A DNA stretch of 64,000 nucleotides from Alloalcanivorax gelatiniphagus (GCF_005938655.1 NZ_VCQT01000012.1:1-64000); one strand, 5' to 3'; positions 7,606-15,803 are shown, counted from the first letter of the stretch. A program made the numbers and translations. The notes: generated by a model from the letters alone, not told the origin.

Positions 7606-8562
7606 TCAGACCCCGTCCTTGATCGTATGACGTTGCGTGCCCAGGTCCAGCACCTGGTCGCGGCTGGTGATGGTGGATTCCACCACATCGCCGGCCTGCA
7701 GATACTGCCGGCGGCGCTTTTGGGATTTTATAAAAAGCTGCCATTTCTTTGACTCGGGCAGCAAGGCGGCCACTTTGGTCACCGCCGGGCTGGGCAGGCC
7801 CAGGGCGCAGCCGGCGGGCGTGCCGGTCATCAGCACGTCGCCGGGGGCGAAGTTGTGAATCAGCGAATACTCGCTGAGGGTTTCGGCGGGCTTGAACACC
7901 AGGTTGGCGGTGCTGTCCTGCTGCCGGGTTTCGCCGTTCACCGTGAGCTTCAGCTGCATCTCGTCCAGGTAATGCATCTCGCTTTTTTCCAGCAGGCACA
8001 GCACCGGCCCCAGCGGGCAGAAGGTGCGGTAGCTCTTGCCCTTGTGGAACTGCATCTGTGGAATCTGCACGTCCCGGGCGGACACGTCGTTGCCAATACA
8101 AATGCCCGCCACGAATTCGTGCAGGTTGTCGGCGGTGACGTCCACCGGCTGGTGGGTCTGTTTGCCCAGCACCAGGGTCAGCTCCACCTCGTAATCCAGC
8201 AGCCGCACGTGGGCGGGTTTGACGATCTCGCCTCCGGGGCCGGTGATCGACCCCGAGGATTTGGTGAAGAACATGTTGAAGCTCTTGTCGTCCGGGTCCA
8301 TGCCGGAGTCGATCATGTGCTGGCGGTAATTGGCGCCCTGGCAGAGCACCTTGGCCTCGTTGGTGATCGGCGATAAAAGCGTGGTGCTCTCTAGTGGCAG
8401 CTCGGCGCCATCGCCGGCCGCCGCCCGGATTGCCTCGTGGCCCTGTTCGATCAGCGCGGCGGTGGTGGTGCAGGGCAGATCCAGGGGCGTAATGCGCGTG
8501 CCTTCCAGCAGGCCCCAGCGGGGCTGGTCCTGGTGTTGGAAGCGGACAAGGTGCAGTGCCAT
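7606..8562 (-). CDS. Fumarylacetoacetate hydrolase family protein
   Basis: The 318-residue protein has the C-terminal FAH fold (about residues 95-300). Metal-ligand patterns are visible: LLDYEVELTLVLGK, a GICIGNDVSARDVQ stretch and LMTGTPAG. Family members hydrolyse or decarboxylate C-C bonds in meta-cleavage and homoprotocatechuate-like pathways. The ATG follows TAGGAGAAAAG. It lies between the extradiol-type dioxygenase and the dehydrogenase, which supports a role downstream of ring cleavage. Confidence 0.85.
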   Translation of the reverse strand: MALHLVRFQHQDQPRWGLLEGTRITPLDLPCTTTAALIEQGHEAIRAAAGDGAELPLESTTLLSPITNEAKVLCQGANYRQHMIDSGMDPDDKSFNMFFTKSSGSITGPGGEIVKPAHVRLLDYEVELTLVLGKQTHQPVDVTADNLHEFVAGICIGNDVSARDVQIPQMQFHKGKSYRTFCPLGPVLCLLEKSEMHYLDEMQLKLTVNGETRQQDSTANLVFKPAETLSEYSLIHNFAPGDVLMTGTPAGCALGLPSPAVTKVAALLPESKKWQLFIKSQKRRRQYLQAGDVVESTITSRDQVLDLGTQRHTIKDGV

Positions 8563-8576
8563 GTTCTTTTCTCCTA

Positions 8577-9650
8577 TCAGCCAAACAGTTTGGCGAGGGT
8601 GATCAGTTTTTTCACCGACAGGTCCGGGCTGCGGCGCAGATTGCGCGTCAGCGCCCGCAGGGCCGTCGGCGACAGTTTGGGCTTGGTGAAGCTGGCCGGC
8701 ATCGGCTGGCCCCACTGGGACATGGCTTCCCGGCTCACCGGATGCACGCCCATGGGCAGCTCGGCGGTGAACACATCGCCATCGCAATAGTGCTCATGCT
8801 TGGCGGCCCAGGGGTCCTCCCAGTAATCGAAAATCTGGCTGCCGAGAACGTGCCGGCCAATGCCCCAGGCGTGGGTCCAGCCGGCCGCCTTGAGCACCCG
8901 CTGGCCCATGCCCACCGCGTCGGTGTCCATCACCTCGTAGGCGCTGTGGCTGTACAGCGGCATGAAGCCCTGGGCCATGGCAATGGTGTGGTGATCCGCC
9001 GGGGTGTCGCCCAGATTCAGACGCAGGAACACCACCGCCGGCGAGCCGTCCGGCAGCACCTGCACATCGCTGGGAATCAGCCCGAAGTGTTGCGTGTACC
9101 AGCCGCAGGTGGCCTGAAAGTCCGCCACCTCCAGCACCACATGGCCGAGACGCATCACCTCCGGCGGCGCCACCGGCGGGCGCTGGGTATCGTTCACCCG
9201 GGGCTGTTGCTCGGGGAAGTTGATCGGCAGTGCCTCCCGGTGGGGCAGGGGCGCCGCCGGCGTTTGCCCGTGGATCGCTTCCACCGTGAAGCCGGACGGG
9301 TCGGTCAGGCGCACCCGATCGCCGCCGCCGGGGTAGTCCACCGGCGCGATCGCCGACGCGCCGGGCAGCTGGCTCAGCCGGTCCAGGTCCTGGCGGTCGC
9401 TCACCTCAAAACCGATGCCGATAAAACCCGCGTCACCCCCCTTGGTCACCCGGTAACAGAACGGCTCCGGGCCGGTGCCACGCAGGTAGAGCGCCTCCGC
9501 CGAACGCGACACCGTGTGCAGGCCAAAGTCGTTCAGGAAGCGCTCCGCCTTTTTCAGATCGGGACGCTCGAACAGCAGGTAGGCCAGCTTGCGGGCCTTC
9601 ACCGTCGGCGCCGGATGCCGGGCCGGTTGGGGCGTGGTCAGTGTGGCCAT
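8577..9650 (-). CDS. VOC-family extradiol-type dioxygenase
   Basis: The 357-residue protein has two vicinal-oxygen-chelate modules (about residues 20-130 and 165-295). The second keeps candidate metal ligands: His in RLGHVVLEV, His in YSHSAYEVMD and Glu in FDYWEDPW, the pattern of catechol 2,3-dioxygenase-like enzymes. It is followed by a basic C-terminal tail. It probably cleaves a catecholic ring made by the monooxygenase encoded at 10795. It is separated by 5 bases from the PhyH gene upstream and by 14 from the hydrolase downstream, so all are likely in one transcript. Confidence 0.8.
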   Translation of the reverse strand: MATLTTPQPARHPAPTVKARKLAYLLFERPDLKKAERFLNDFGLHTVSRSAEALYLRGTGPEPFCYRVTKGGDAGFIGIGFEVSDRQDLDRLSQLPGASAIAPVDYPGGGDRVRLTDPSGFTVEAIHGQTPAAPLPHREALPINFPEQQPRVNDTQRPPVAPPEVMRLGHVVLEVADFQATCGWYTQHFGLIPSDVQVLPDGSPAVVFLRLNLGDTPADHHTIAMAQGFMPLYSHSAYEVMDTDAVGMGQRVLKAAGWTHAWGIGRHVLGSQIFDYWEDPWAAKHEHYCDGDVFTAELPMGVHPVSREAMSQWGQPMPASFTKPKLSPTALRALTRNLRRSPDLSVKKLITLAKLFG

Positions 9651-9655
9651 GGCGG

Positions 9656-10621
9656 TTACCTCGTCCAGGTTTGTTTCGGCGTGGGCGTCTTCCTGGCGCG
9701 CAAGGTCTGGCGCGCGGCCGCTACCGCATTGTGAAAGCCCGAGCTCAGCAGCTTGCGAGGATCGGCCCGTTCCGCCTGCAACCGGGCGGCGCGCTCCCGG
9801 GGTTCCTGCTCCGGCAGGATGCGCGGGAAGGCGGCGCCACGGAGCGGGCCGCCCGCTACCGAGTCGTGCTTGTAATGAATCGGCATCCGTTTGCTCGACG
9901 GCGCATAGACCACGTCGTCGCCGGTCCAGCGCAGCGCCAGCGCGCGCCGGCGGCGAGTGCGTGACGCATTGCCGTAGGAACCGTGCAGGGTCAGCGGGTG
10001 GAACGCCAGAATGTCCCCCGGCTCCATATCCCAGTCCACCAGATCGTACTGGTCCGGGTTGGCGTTGATGTCCGGGATATCTTCCATGTCGTCGTCGATG
10101 AGGCTGGCCACATAGTCCGGCGAAATGGCTTTAAAGCGCTGCGGCCAGCGGTGCGAGCCGCGCACGTAGAGCAGGCCGCTGTTGTCCCGGTTCACCGGGT
10201 CGCAGGGAATCCAGAACGAACAAATCTGCTCGCCGCGAATCGGCCAGAAGCTCAGATCCTGGTGCCAGGGCGTGGGCGCGTCGGTGCCCGGCTCCTTGAC
10301 GAACATCTGGTCGTAGAAAAAGCGCACTTCTTCGGCGCCCATCAACTGCCGGGCCAGGTGCGCGCAGGGGCTGTAATAGATCAGGTCGCGCAGAATATCG
10401 ATGCGCTTCCACAGGAAGATATCCATCTGGTAGCCCTCCACCTTGCGCGACATAAAGCGGCCCAGCAGGGAGCTCTCCCGGCGGGCCTGCTCGATGCCGG
10501 CTTCCGCCATGGCTATCCAGTTTGGCTCCAAAGCCTGCTTCAGCATCACCACGCCGTCTTCCTGAAACGCGCGGATCTCCTCCGCCGTCAGGTCGCGTTT
10601 GGGCTGGGCCGCGAAGGTCAT
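9656..10621 (-). CDS. Phytanoyl-CoA dioxygenase (PhyH) family protein
   Basis: The 321-residue protein is an Fe(II)/2-oxoglutarate oxygenase. The metal triad is visible as HQD in TPWHQDLSFWP and His in HPLTLHGSYGNAS, followed by an Arg-rich 2-oxoglutarate-binding stretch (TRRRRALALRW). This is the first gene of the minus-strand catabolic unit. Of two adjacent in-frame ATG codons I chose the second (10621), because GAGG lies at a proper distance from it. It would hydroxylate a pathway substrate, whose identity is not given by the sequence. Confidence 0.85.
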   Translation of the reverse strand: MTFAAQPKRDLTAEEIRAFQEDGVVMLKQALEPNWIAMAEAGIEQARRESSLLGRFMSRKVEGYQMDIFLWKRIDILRDLIYYSPCAHLARQLMGAEEVRFFYDQMFVKEPGTDAPTPWHQDLSFWPIRGEQICSFWIPCDPVNRDNSGLLYVRGSHRWPQRFKAISPDYVASLIDDDMEDIPDINANPDQYDLVDWDMEPGDILAFHPLTLHGSYGNASRTRRRRALALRWTGDDVVYAPSSKRMPIHYKHDSVAGGPLRGAAFPRILPEQEPRERAARLQAERADPRKLLSSGFHNAVAAARQTLRARKTPTPKQTWTR

Positions 10622-10687
10622 CATGCACCTCGTCCGTTGTTGTCATTGATAGCGAGCGGCTTGCCGACTCGATTAATTGAGATTAGA

Positions 10688-10699
10688 TTCAATATTGAA
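10688..10699. promoter_or_regulatory. Operator candidate for the TetR regulator (site 1)
   Basis: The perfect palindrome TTCAATATTGAA lies in the divergent promoter region between the PhyH gene and the flavin monooxygenase. An almost identical palindrome lies just before the tetR gene at 12406. A shared TetR-family operator is the simplest reading. It could control both arms of the catabolic cluster. Confidence 0.65.
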
Positions 10700-10794
10700 A
10701 TGGATGTCAATAAAAGATACAAAGACCGCTTTCCAGGGTGGATCACCGGCCGCACGGCCGGGCCGCCCGTCTTTTGCGAATGGGTGAGATGGCG

Positions 10795-12399
10795 ATGACG
10801 AACAACAAAGAGGCTCTGCCCCGGACCACGGACGTACTGGTGATTGGCTATGGGCCGGTGGGCGCCGCGCTGTGCGCGCTGCTGGGGCGCTACGGCGTGA
10901 CCACCCTGGTGGTGGACAAGGTGGCGGAGGTGATGCTGGCGCCCCGCGCCATCGCCCTGGACAACGAAGCCCTGCGCATCCTGCAAATGGCCGGCCTCGG
11001 CGAAGACGCCTTCGACCGCATCGCCATCCCGGAAGTGAAAATGCACTGCCCCTACCTGGGCGAATTCGGCCGCGCCAACACCTCCGGCACCCTCGACGGC
11101 CACCCCAAGCTGGTGACCTTCTACCAGCCGGACCTGGAGCGGGCCCTGCGGCGGCAGGTGGAAGCGTACCCCAACGTCACCTTCCGCCACGGCTATGAGC
11201 TGGTGGACCTGAGCCAGTCCGACACCGGCGTCACCGCCCACCTGAAGGACGCTGACGGCCACCGCCACCAAGTCAGCGCCCGCTACCTGGTGGGCGCGGA
11301 CGGCGCCAGCTCCGCCGTCCGTGGGCTGATCGGCCAGGATTTCCAGGGCGAGACCTACCCGGAAGACTGGCTGATCGTCGACGCCAAGGCCCGCGAAGGC
11401 AAAGCCATCGACCACGTGGAATTCCTCTGCGACACCGCCCGGCCCACCCCGCACATGCCCGCCCCCGGCGGCCGCGAACGCTGGGAATTCATGCTCCTGC
11501 CCGGCGAAACCCACGAGGACATGGAGCGCCCGGAAAAAGTCGCCGAACTGCTGGCCCCCTGGATCGCCCCCGAGGACCTGGTGGTGGAACGCAAAGCGGT
11601 GTACCGCTTCCACGCCCGCTGCTGCACCACCTTCCAGCAGGGGCGGGTGTTTCTCGCCGGCGACGCCGCCCACATCACCCCGCCCTTCGTCGGCCAGGGC
11701 CTGGTGGCCGGCCTGCGCGACGTGGCCAACCTGGGCTGGAAGCTGGCCTGGGTGGTCCACGGCCAGGCCGCCCCGGCCCTGCTCGCCAGCTACGACAAGG
11801 AACGCCGCCCCCACGCCAAGAAGATGATTGGCCTGGCCAAACTGATGGGCAGCCTGGTGATGCCCCGCAGCCGCTTCAAAGCCATCACCGTGCACGGCGC
11901 CATGCGCCTGGGCCGCCTGGTGCCCCGGCTGCGCCGCCAGCTCGAAGAACTGGAAATCAAACCGCCCAACCGCTTCAACAAAGGCTTCCTGATCAAAGGC
12001 CGGGGCCGCAAGGGCGTCACCCGCGGTGCCACCCTGGCCCAGGGCCTGGTCCGCCAGGACGGCCAGATCCGCCCCAGCGACGACGTGCTCGGCGACCACT
12101 TCACCCTGATCGGCTTCGGCGTCGACCCCGGCCAATCCCTGGACGACGACACCCGCGCCCGCTGGCAAGCCCACGGCGGCGCCTTCCTGCAGATCGGCCT
12201 GCGCGGCCAGCACCCGGCCAACCTCACCCCCTTCGCCGAGGACCTCTCCGACTGCCTGGCCAACGGCCCCTCCCGGGGCACCCTGGTGGTATGCCGCCCG
12301 GACCGCGTCATCCTCCACGACGGCCCCGCCCGCCACGCCAACCGCATCGTCGACGAATGCCTCCAAGCACTCACGGCGGCGTCCACAAGTTCACAATGA
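10795..12399 (+). CDS. FAD-dependent aromatic monooxygenase (MhpA-like)
   Basis: This group A flavin hydroxylase has 534 residues. The N-terminal GxGxxG dinucleotide fold is VIGYGPVGAALCALLGRYG, the middle DG motif is VGADGASSAVRG, and the FAD-binding GD motif is FLAGDAAHITPPFVGQG. A C-terminal thioredoxin-like part resembles that of MhpA/phenol hydroxylases. It would hydroxylate a phenolic ring using NAD(P)H, making the catechol for the VOC dioxygenase. Starts at 10780, 10789 and 10795 are possible; 10795 has GGTGAG at a good distance. It is divergent from the PhyH-VOC-FAH-ADH unit. Confidence 0.85.
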   Translation: MTNNKEALPRTTDVLVIGYGPVGAALCALLGRYGVTTLVVDKVAEVMLAPRAIALDNEALRILQMAGLGEDAFDRIAIPEVKMHCPYLGEFGRANTSGTLDGHPKLVTFYQPDLERALRRQVEAYPNVTFRHGYELVDLSQSDTGVTAHLKDADGHRHQVSARYLVGADGASSAVRGLIGQDFQGETYPEDWLIVDAKAREGKAIDHVEFLCDTARPTPHMPAPGGRERWEFMLLPGETHEDMERPEKVAELLAPWIAPEDLVVERKAVYRFHARCCTTFQQGRVFLAGDAAHITPPFVGQGLVAGLRDVANLGWKLAWVVHGQAAPALLASYDKERRPHAKKMIGLAKLMGSLVMPRSRFKAITVHGAMRLGRLVPRLRRQLEELEIKPPNRFNKGFLIKGRGRKGVTRGATLAQGLVRQDGQIRPSDDVLGDHFTLIGFGVDPGQSLDDDTRARWQAHGGAFLQIGLRGQHPANLTPFAEDLSDCLANGPSRGTLVVCRPDRVILHDGPARHANRIVDECLQALTAASTSSQ

Positions 12400-12405
12400 A
12401 GGGGT

Positions 12406-12417
12406 CTCAATATTGAG
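12406..12417. promoter_or_regulatory. Operator candidate for the TetR regulator (site 2)
   Basis: The perfect palindrome CTCAATATTGAG lies 50 bases before the chosen tetR start and 6 bases after the monooxygenase stop. It shares TCAATATTGA with the palindrome at 10688. It would give autoregulation of tetR. Confidence 0.65.
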
Positions 12418-12466
12418 GTTTTCCCAGTATCATGGCCCCACCCAAGCCCACGGTTGGAACGGACAC

Positions 12467-13126
12467 ATGGCCAAAAACACCACGCCCGGCACCCGTAAAA
12501 CCCCAGCCAACACCCTCACCCGGGGCCACAAAAAGAAAGCCCGCACCCGGCAACAACTGCTCGACGCCGCCCTGCGCATCTACGCCCGCGCCGGCGTCGG
12601 TGACCTCGCCCTCAACACCCTCGCCGACGAAGCCGGCGTCTCCAACGGCACCGTCTACAACTACTTCCGCTCCCGCGAACAAGTCCTCGAAGCCGTCGGC
12701 CTGGAACTCGCCGTCCAACTCTCCGAACAGATCCTCACCGTCAGCGAAGCCGTCGACAGCGGCGCCGAACGCCTCAGCATCGCCGTGCGCACCTTCATGA
12801 ACAAAGCCCGCACTGACCCCGACTGGACCCGCGCCCTCATTACCGTGGTCCGCTACGCCGAAGGAATGCGCTCCGCCCTCGCCACCTACCTCCGCGCCGA
12901 CCTCCAAGCCGGCCGCCGCCAAGGCGACTTCCACTACGCCCACGAAGAAATGGCCATGAGCATGGTCATCTCCGCCACCCTGGGCGCCATGAACCTGCTG
13001 GTGGAAGACGGCGAGGTGGAGCATGCAGACCGTATTGCCGCGGAGATGGTGTTGCAGGCATTGGGGGTGCCGGCGGAGGAGGCTAAGCGGATTGCTGGGT
13101 TGCCGTTGCCGGGGGAGGCAGGCTAG
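12467..13126 (+). CDS. TetR-family regulator of the catabolic cluster
   Basis: The 219-residue protein has an N-terminal TetR DNA-binding domain (about residues 25-75) with recognition sequence VSNGTVYNYFRSREQVLEAV, then a helical ligand domain. The ATG at 12467 is preferred over a TTG at 12413, because the latter would put the operator inside the coding region. It lies directly downstream of the monooxygenase. The paired CAATATTG palindromes suggest it represses its own gene and the divergent catabolic promoter until an aromatic ligand binds. A 5'-truncated copy lies at 18820. Confidence 0.85.
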   Translation: MAKNTTPGTRKTPANTLTRGHKKKARTRQQLLDAALRIYARAGVGDLALNTLADEAGVSNGTVYNYFRSREQVLEAVGLELAVQLSEQILTVSEAVDSGAERLSIAVRTFMNKARTDPDWTRALITVVRYAEGMRSALATYLRADLQAGRRQGDFHYAHEEMAMSMVISATLGAMNLLVEDGEVEHADRIAAEMVLQALGVPAEEAKRIAGLPLPGEAG

Positions 13127-13182
13127 ACGGCCTTGTCGCAGCGTGGGTAGTTGACCTGCGATTTATCTGGTTTGGGTAATTA

Positions 13183-13397
13183 GTAAGGGCTTACTTAAAA
13201 GGCCGTTGGCGCTTGGGCGTTGGCGGCCTTTTTGTTTTTTGGGGAGAGATGATTGGCCGAGATGTCAGGAAGAGCGCGGTTTGAAGCGTTTGTAAGTGGC
13301 TGACTTTTCTGGTTTTATTTTGGGCGAGGGAAACCCAAGAATAATGATATTACGCAGGCGCGTTCATTGGATATTCGCGCTGGCGTCTTAATGCCTG
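13183..13397 (+). repeat. attI-like repeat, copy 2
   Basis: The layout is the same as copy 1: GTAAGGGCTTACTTA, terminator, GTGGCTGACTTTTCTGGTTTTA, hairpin (13351-13387) and TTAATGCCTG, ending at the G of GTTAGCT. After this G the sequence differs from the other copies and a GNAT cassette follows. Copies 2 and 3 are closer to each other than to copy 1, because the 3' part of tetR and the repeat were duplicated together. Confidence 0.6.
13197..13240 (+). terminator. Terminator of tetR inside attI-like repeat 2
   Basis: AAAAGGCCG and CGGCCTTTTT form the stem, followed by a T-rich run. It is placed about 70 bases after the tetR stop. Confidence 0.75.
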
Positions 13398-13419
13398 TTA
13401 GCTATGACAAGAAGAGGCT

Positions 13420-13875
13420 GTGGTGGTCGAGTACAAGGTCAATTACGTAATAAGCCCGAAGCAGTTCATTGACGTGCTGAACCGATCTACTCTAGCCGAA
13501 CGACGCCCGGCTGACGACCGGGAATGCGTGGAGGGCATGCTCAGGCACGGCAACTTAACTGTAACTGCCTGGGACGCAGATAAACTCATCGGCATTGCGC
13601 GTTCGGTCACTGACTTCCACTATGCCTGCTATCTTTCCGATCTTGCCGTAGATGTCGCCTACCAGCATGTCGGCATCGGCAGGGGGCTTATCCATCGAAC
13701 GCAACGGGAGTTGGGTACGCGCTGCAAAATCAGGCTCATCAGTGCGCCTGCGGCGATGGATTACTACCCAAAGCTAGGATTTGTTCGAAATCAGCAGTGT
13801 TGGGAGCTGGCGCCCTCGGCCACGCAGGCCGATCTCGGCGCAGCAGCTAACACGTCGGCGGAGCCGACGGGTTAA
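13420..13875 (+). CDS. GNAT acetyltransferase cassette gene
   Basis: This is the first gene of the second array, 151 residues. The GNAT fold is recognised from VDVAYQHVGIGRGLIHRTQ (acetyl-CoA loop, Q/RxxGxG/A-like) and the later AMDYYPKLGF motif. The GTG start follows AGAGGCT, about 22 bases after the attI-like core site. The last codons overlap the attC. GNAT cassettes are common in mobile and sedentary integrons, with varied or unknown substrates; nothing here marks an aminoglycoside acetyltransferase. Confidence 0.75.
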   Translation: MVVEYKVNYVISPKQFIDVLNRSTLAERRPADDRECVEGMLRHGNLTVTAWDADKLIGIARSVTDFHYACYLSDLAVDVAYQHVGIGRGLIHRTQRELGTRCKIRLISAPAAMDYYPKLGFVRNQQCWELAPSATQADLGAAANTSAEPTG

Positions 13876-13904
13876 AGCCCGCAGCTCACCTCTACGTTAT
13901 GTGC
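13843..13904 (+). other. attC site after the GNAT cassette
   Basis: R'' GCAGCTAACACG pairs with R' ACGTTATGTGC. Inner inverted sequence GTCGGCGGAGCCGAC forms the variable terminal structure. It overlaps the end of the GNAT gene, including its stop. Confidence 0.75.
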
Positions 13905-13920
13905 CGATACTGAGGTCATT

Positions 13921-13992
13921 ATGAGCTTTGTCATCGCAGATAAAGACTGGTATCGGGATCAGGGCATCACCGAGTCTCTGTGTATGCATTAA
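13921..13992 (+). CDS. Possible 23-residue cassette peptide
   Basis: A tiny ORF starts with ATG 7 bases after GAGG and ends just before an attC-like site, so it fills a whole short cassette between two recombination sites. The 23-residue product is charged in the middle (ADKDWYRDQG) with no membrane segment. It may be a real small-protein cassette or the remains of a truncated gene. Coding status is uncertain. Confidence 0.35.
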   Translation: MSFVIADKDWYRDQGITESLCMH

Positions 13993-14057
13993 GTTTGTTC
14001 CGGCCCTTCGGGTCTCCACCGGACGGACTAAAGGCCGCTGCTTATGCTGGCGTCAGA
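13990..14057 (+). other. attC-like site
   Basis: CCGGCCCTTCGGG, CCACCGGACGGACTAAAGGC and CGCTGCTTATGCTGGCGTCAG follow the arrangement of attC arms. The R' core reads GTCAG instead of GTTAG, a departure from consensus, so activity is doubtful. Confidence 0.5.
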
Positions 14058-14077
14058 CATATAAGGAAATTTCATTA

Positions 14078-14467
14078 ATGTTCGATGTTGAAGAATATAT
14101 TATTAAAGAATTTATCCGGGAATTCGCGAATAGAGGTGTGCGTATAGATGGACACTCTATTAGGAATGCTAAAAAGCAGTTCGATATCGATGCGGTTGAA
14201 CGATACATTATAGAAGACATCGACGCAGCTTCTAGAAAAAACCGATACAATCGAGCTCTTCAGTACCGCGAAATAGATAGGATTACAAATTCCCACAAGA
14301 AAAAAATTAGGGAAATTGTAAAACAATATGTGTATATAATTTCCAGCCATAGATCGATTGCTGGGGGAGGTGTGAGTCCTCCCATAATCACGGAGTCCAA
14401 TGCTAGGCGGGCTAAAACAGAATTAAAGGCATCCAGGCAAGCTGGCTGTGATATCTACCCATGCTGA
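14078..14467 (+). CDS. Cassette gene of unknown function (129 aa)
   Basis: The ATG at 14078 follows AAGGA at a normal distance; the frame is open further upstream but that part lies in the attC. The protein is highly charged, basic and helical (KKKIREIVKQYV region), with a flexible C-terminus (GGGVSPP) rich in Lys/Arg. No known domain is recognised. No attC separates it from the next gene at 14478, so the two probably form a two-gene cassette. The sequence is much AT-richer than the GC-rich flanks. Confidence 0.6.
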   Translation: MFDVEEYIIKEFIREFANRGVRIDGHSIRNAKKQFDIDAVERYIIEDIDAASRKNRYNRALQYREIDRITNSHKKKIREIVKQYVYIISSHRSIAGGGVSPPIITESNARRAKTELKASRQAGCDIYPC

Positions 14468-14477
14468 GCGGCTGCAT

Positions 14478-14957
14478 ATGACAGATGATGAATACAAAAT
14501 AAAGGCTACAGATTACTTAACTGAATCCCTGAAAACATTAGTTACTATATGTGCCATATTTATTGGTGGGCTAATTGCCTTTCAAAGTGGGAAGGCGGTA
14601 ACGAATAAATCATTTTATTGGGCTGTTGGTTTATTTTCCGCCTCTGCATTTGTCTCGGTATTGAATATAAATTCGATTATAAACAAGGTCTATAGATCGA
14701 ATTATTTGGCAATTCAGACGACTGAGACAAAATTACTGTCGTTCTTTTCGTTGCTGTTGTTCGTTACAGGTGTTGCGCTGTCCGCAGTATATATGTCTAA
14801 TGATAATTCCGAATTAAAAATTACTCGTGTAGGCGCCAAGCTAGTTATGGATAAGCACGAACTTATGATCGGCAAAGATTTTATCGGCGTCATTAATTTC
14901 AATGACGATGGCAATGTTGTAACTATTGATGCAAAAGCAGCTAACAAAAGAAAGTAA
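14478..14957 (+). CDS. Small integral membrane cassette protein
   Basis: The 159-residue protein has three hydrophobic segments: about residues 20-40 (LVTICAIFIGGLIAF), 48-68 (WAVGLFSASAFVSVL) and 86-108 (FFSLLLFVTGVALSAVY). A soluble C-terminal tail of about 45 residues follows. The ATG at 14478 overlaps nothing and is preferred to the GTG at 14448. It is paired with the soluble charged protein at 14078. A membrane protein plus a soluble partner in one cassette is a layout often seen in defence modules, but the function is unknown. Confidence 0.65.
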   Translation: MTDDEYKIKATDYLTESLKTLVTICAIFIGGLIAFQSGKAVTNKSFYWAVGLFSASAFVSVLNINSIINKVYRSNYLAIQTTETKLLSFFSLLLFVTGVALSAVYMSNDNSELKITRVGAKLVMDKHELMIGKDFIGVINFNDDGNVVTIDAKAANKRK

Positions 14958-15044
14958 GCAGGACAAATCTCCTGGTCGTTGCTGTTGGCCGCTCAAAGCG
15001 TTGGCGCGCTTCGCGCCGGAAACCGGGCTTCGACGTTGTGAGCT
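14937..15044 (+). other. attC-like site (long)
   Basis: R'' GCAGCTAACAA pairs with R' CGTTGTGAGCT. The inner stem GCGCGCTTCGCGC is typical of the attC variable part. At about 108 bases it is at the long end of attC sizes. Confidence 0.6.
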
Positions 15045-15056
15045 AAGGAGGCGATA

Positions 15057-15803
15057 GTGCCAGCAAGACCAGAGACGCGCTCTTTTCAGAGATTTAGGGG
15101 TAGGATTCACGATCTAAAACAGCATGTCCAAACTGTGGACATCGCAATGGTTAATGCCTACAAAATGATGAAGGCAGAACCTGACAAGAATAAGAAAATT
15201 TCAGAGGCTTTGGGGTACTCGTCAAGGAAATACACGGAGCTGAACCACCCAATTCGCGTTAACCCACGCATTCTAAACCACTCAAAGTCTTGTACGCATC
15301 AATACACCATTATCATTCTTCATACCCATTTTTCTGAGTACGTTAAGGGGCTCCTCTCAGAAATATACCACAATAACCCTTTGAGAGTGGTTGGTGGCCA
15401 TGGAGGCAATATCCCGTACAAGAAAATTGTTGAGCTTGGCAGTATCGATGCAATCAACCGTGAAATGATAGAGTCTGTATTCAGAAAGTTGGAAAACCAA
15501 CGAAGCACACAGAAACTTTTGGACGATATTTTGAGCAAAGGGAATGCTGCTGTTGATGATGATGTTAAGCGTAGAGCTATGGCTTATTTAGAGATGCGGC
15601 ACCTTCTAATTCATTCTTTCGGAATAGCAGATGGGGACTTCGTGAGAAAATATAGCGGGATGGTGCCGGCTGTGGTAGGGGAGAAACTTCCGATGGGTTA
15701 TCCACTGGTTGAATCAGCGATAAACGCTGTGAGAGAACTCTGCAAGCAAGTGGATGCAGCTATGCTATCGGGCGGTTATGTTGTCAGTCGAAATGGCACA
15801 TAA
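15057..15803 (+). CDS. HEPN-like cassette protein (RiboL-PSP-HEPN type)
   Basis: The 248-residue protein starts at GTG after a strong AAGGAGG site. A C-terminal HEPN-like Rx4H motif is present (R181, H186 in MRHLLIHSFG), preceded by a helical region with VFRKLENQR. The overall pattern resembles MAE_28990/RiboL-PSP-HEPN proteins, which are predicted RNases. It follows one attC and precedes another, so it is a single-gene cassette. It is the second HEPN protein among the cassettes and unrelated in sequence to the one at 3722. Confidence 0.6.
   Translation: MPARPETRSFQRFRGRIHDLKQHVQTVDIAMVNAYKMMKAEPDKNKKISEALGYSSRKYTELNHPIRVNPRILNHSKSCTHQYTIIILHTHFSEYVKGLLSEIYHNNPLRVVGGHGGNIPYKKIVELGSIDAINREMIESVFRKLENQRSTQKLLDDILSKGNAAVDDDVKRRAMAYLEMRHLLIHSFGIADGDFVRKYSGMVPAVVGEKLPMGYPLVESAINAVRELCKQVDAAMLSGGYVVSRNGT

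Noticed and set aside
10621-12366. Long minus-strand open frame opposite the monooxygenase
   Set aside because: Composition is Gly/Ala/Val/His-rich as expected of an antisense frame of GC-rich coding sequence; the plus strand encodes a clear flavin monooxygenase.
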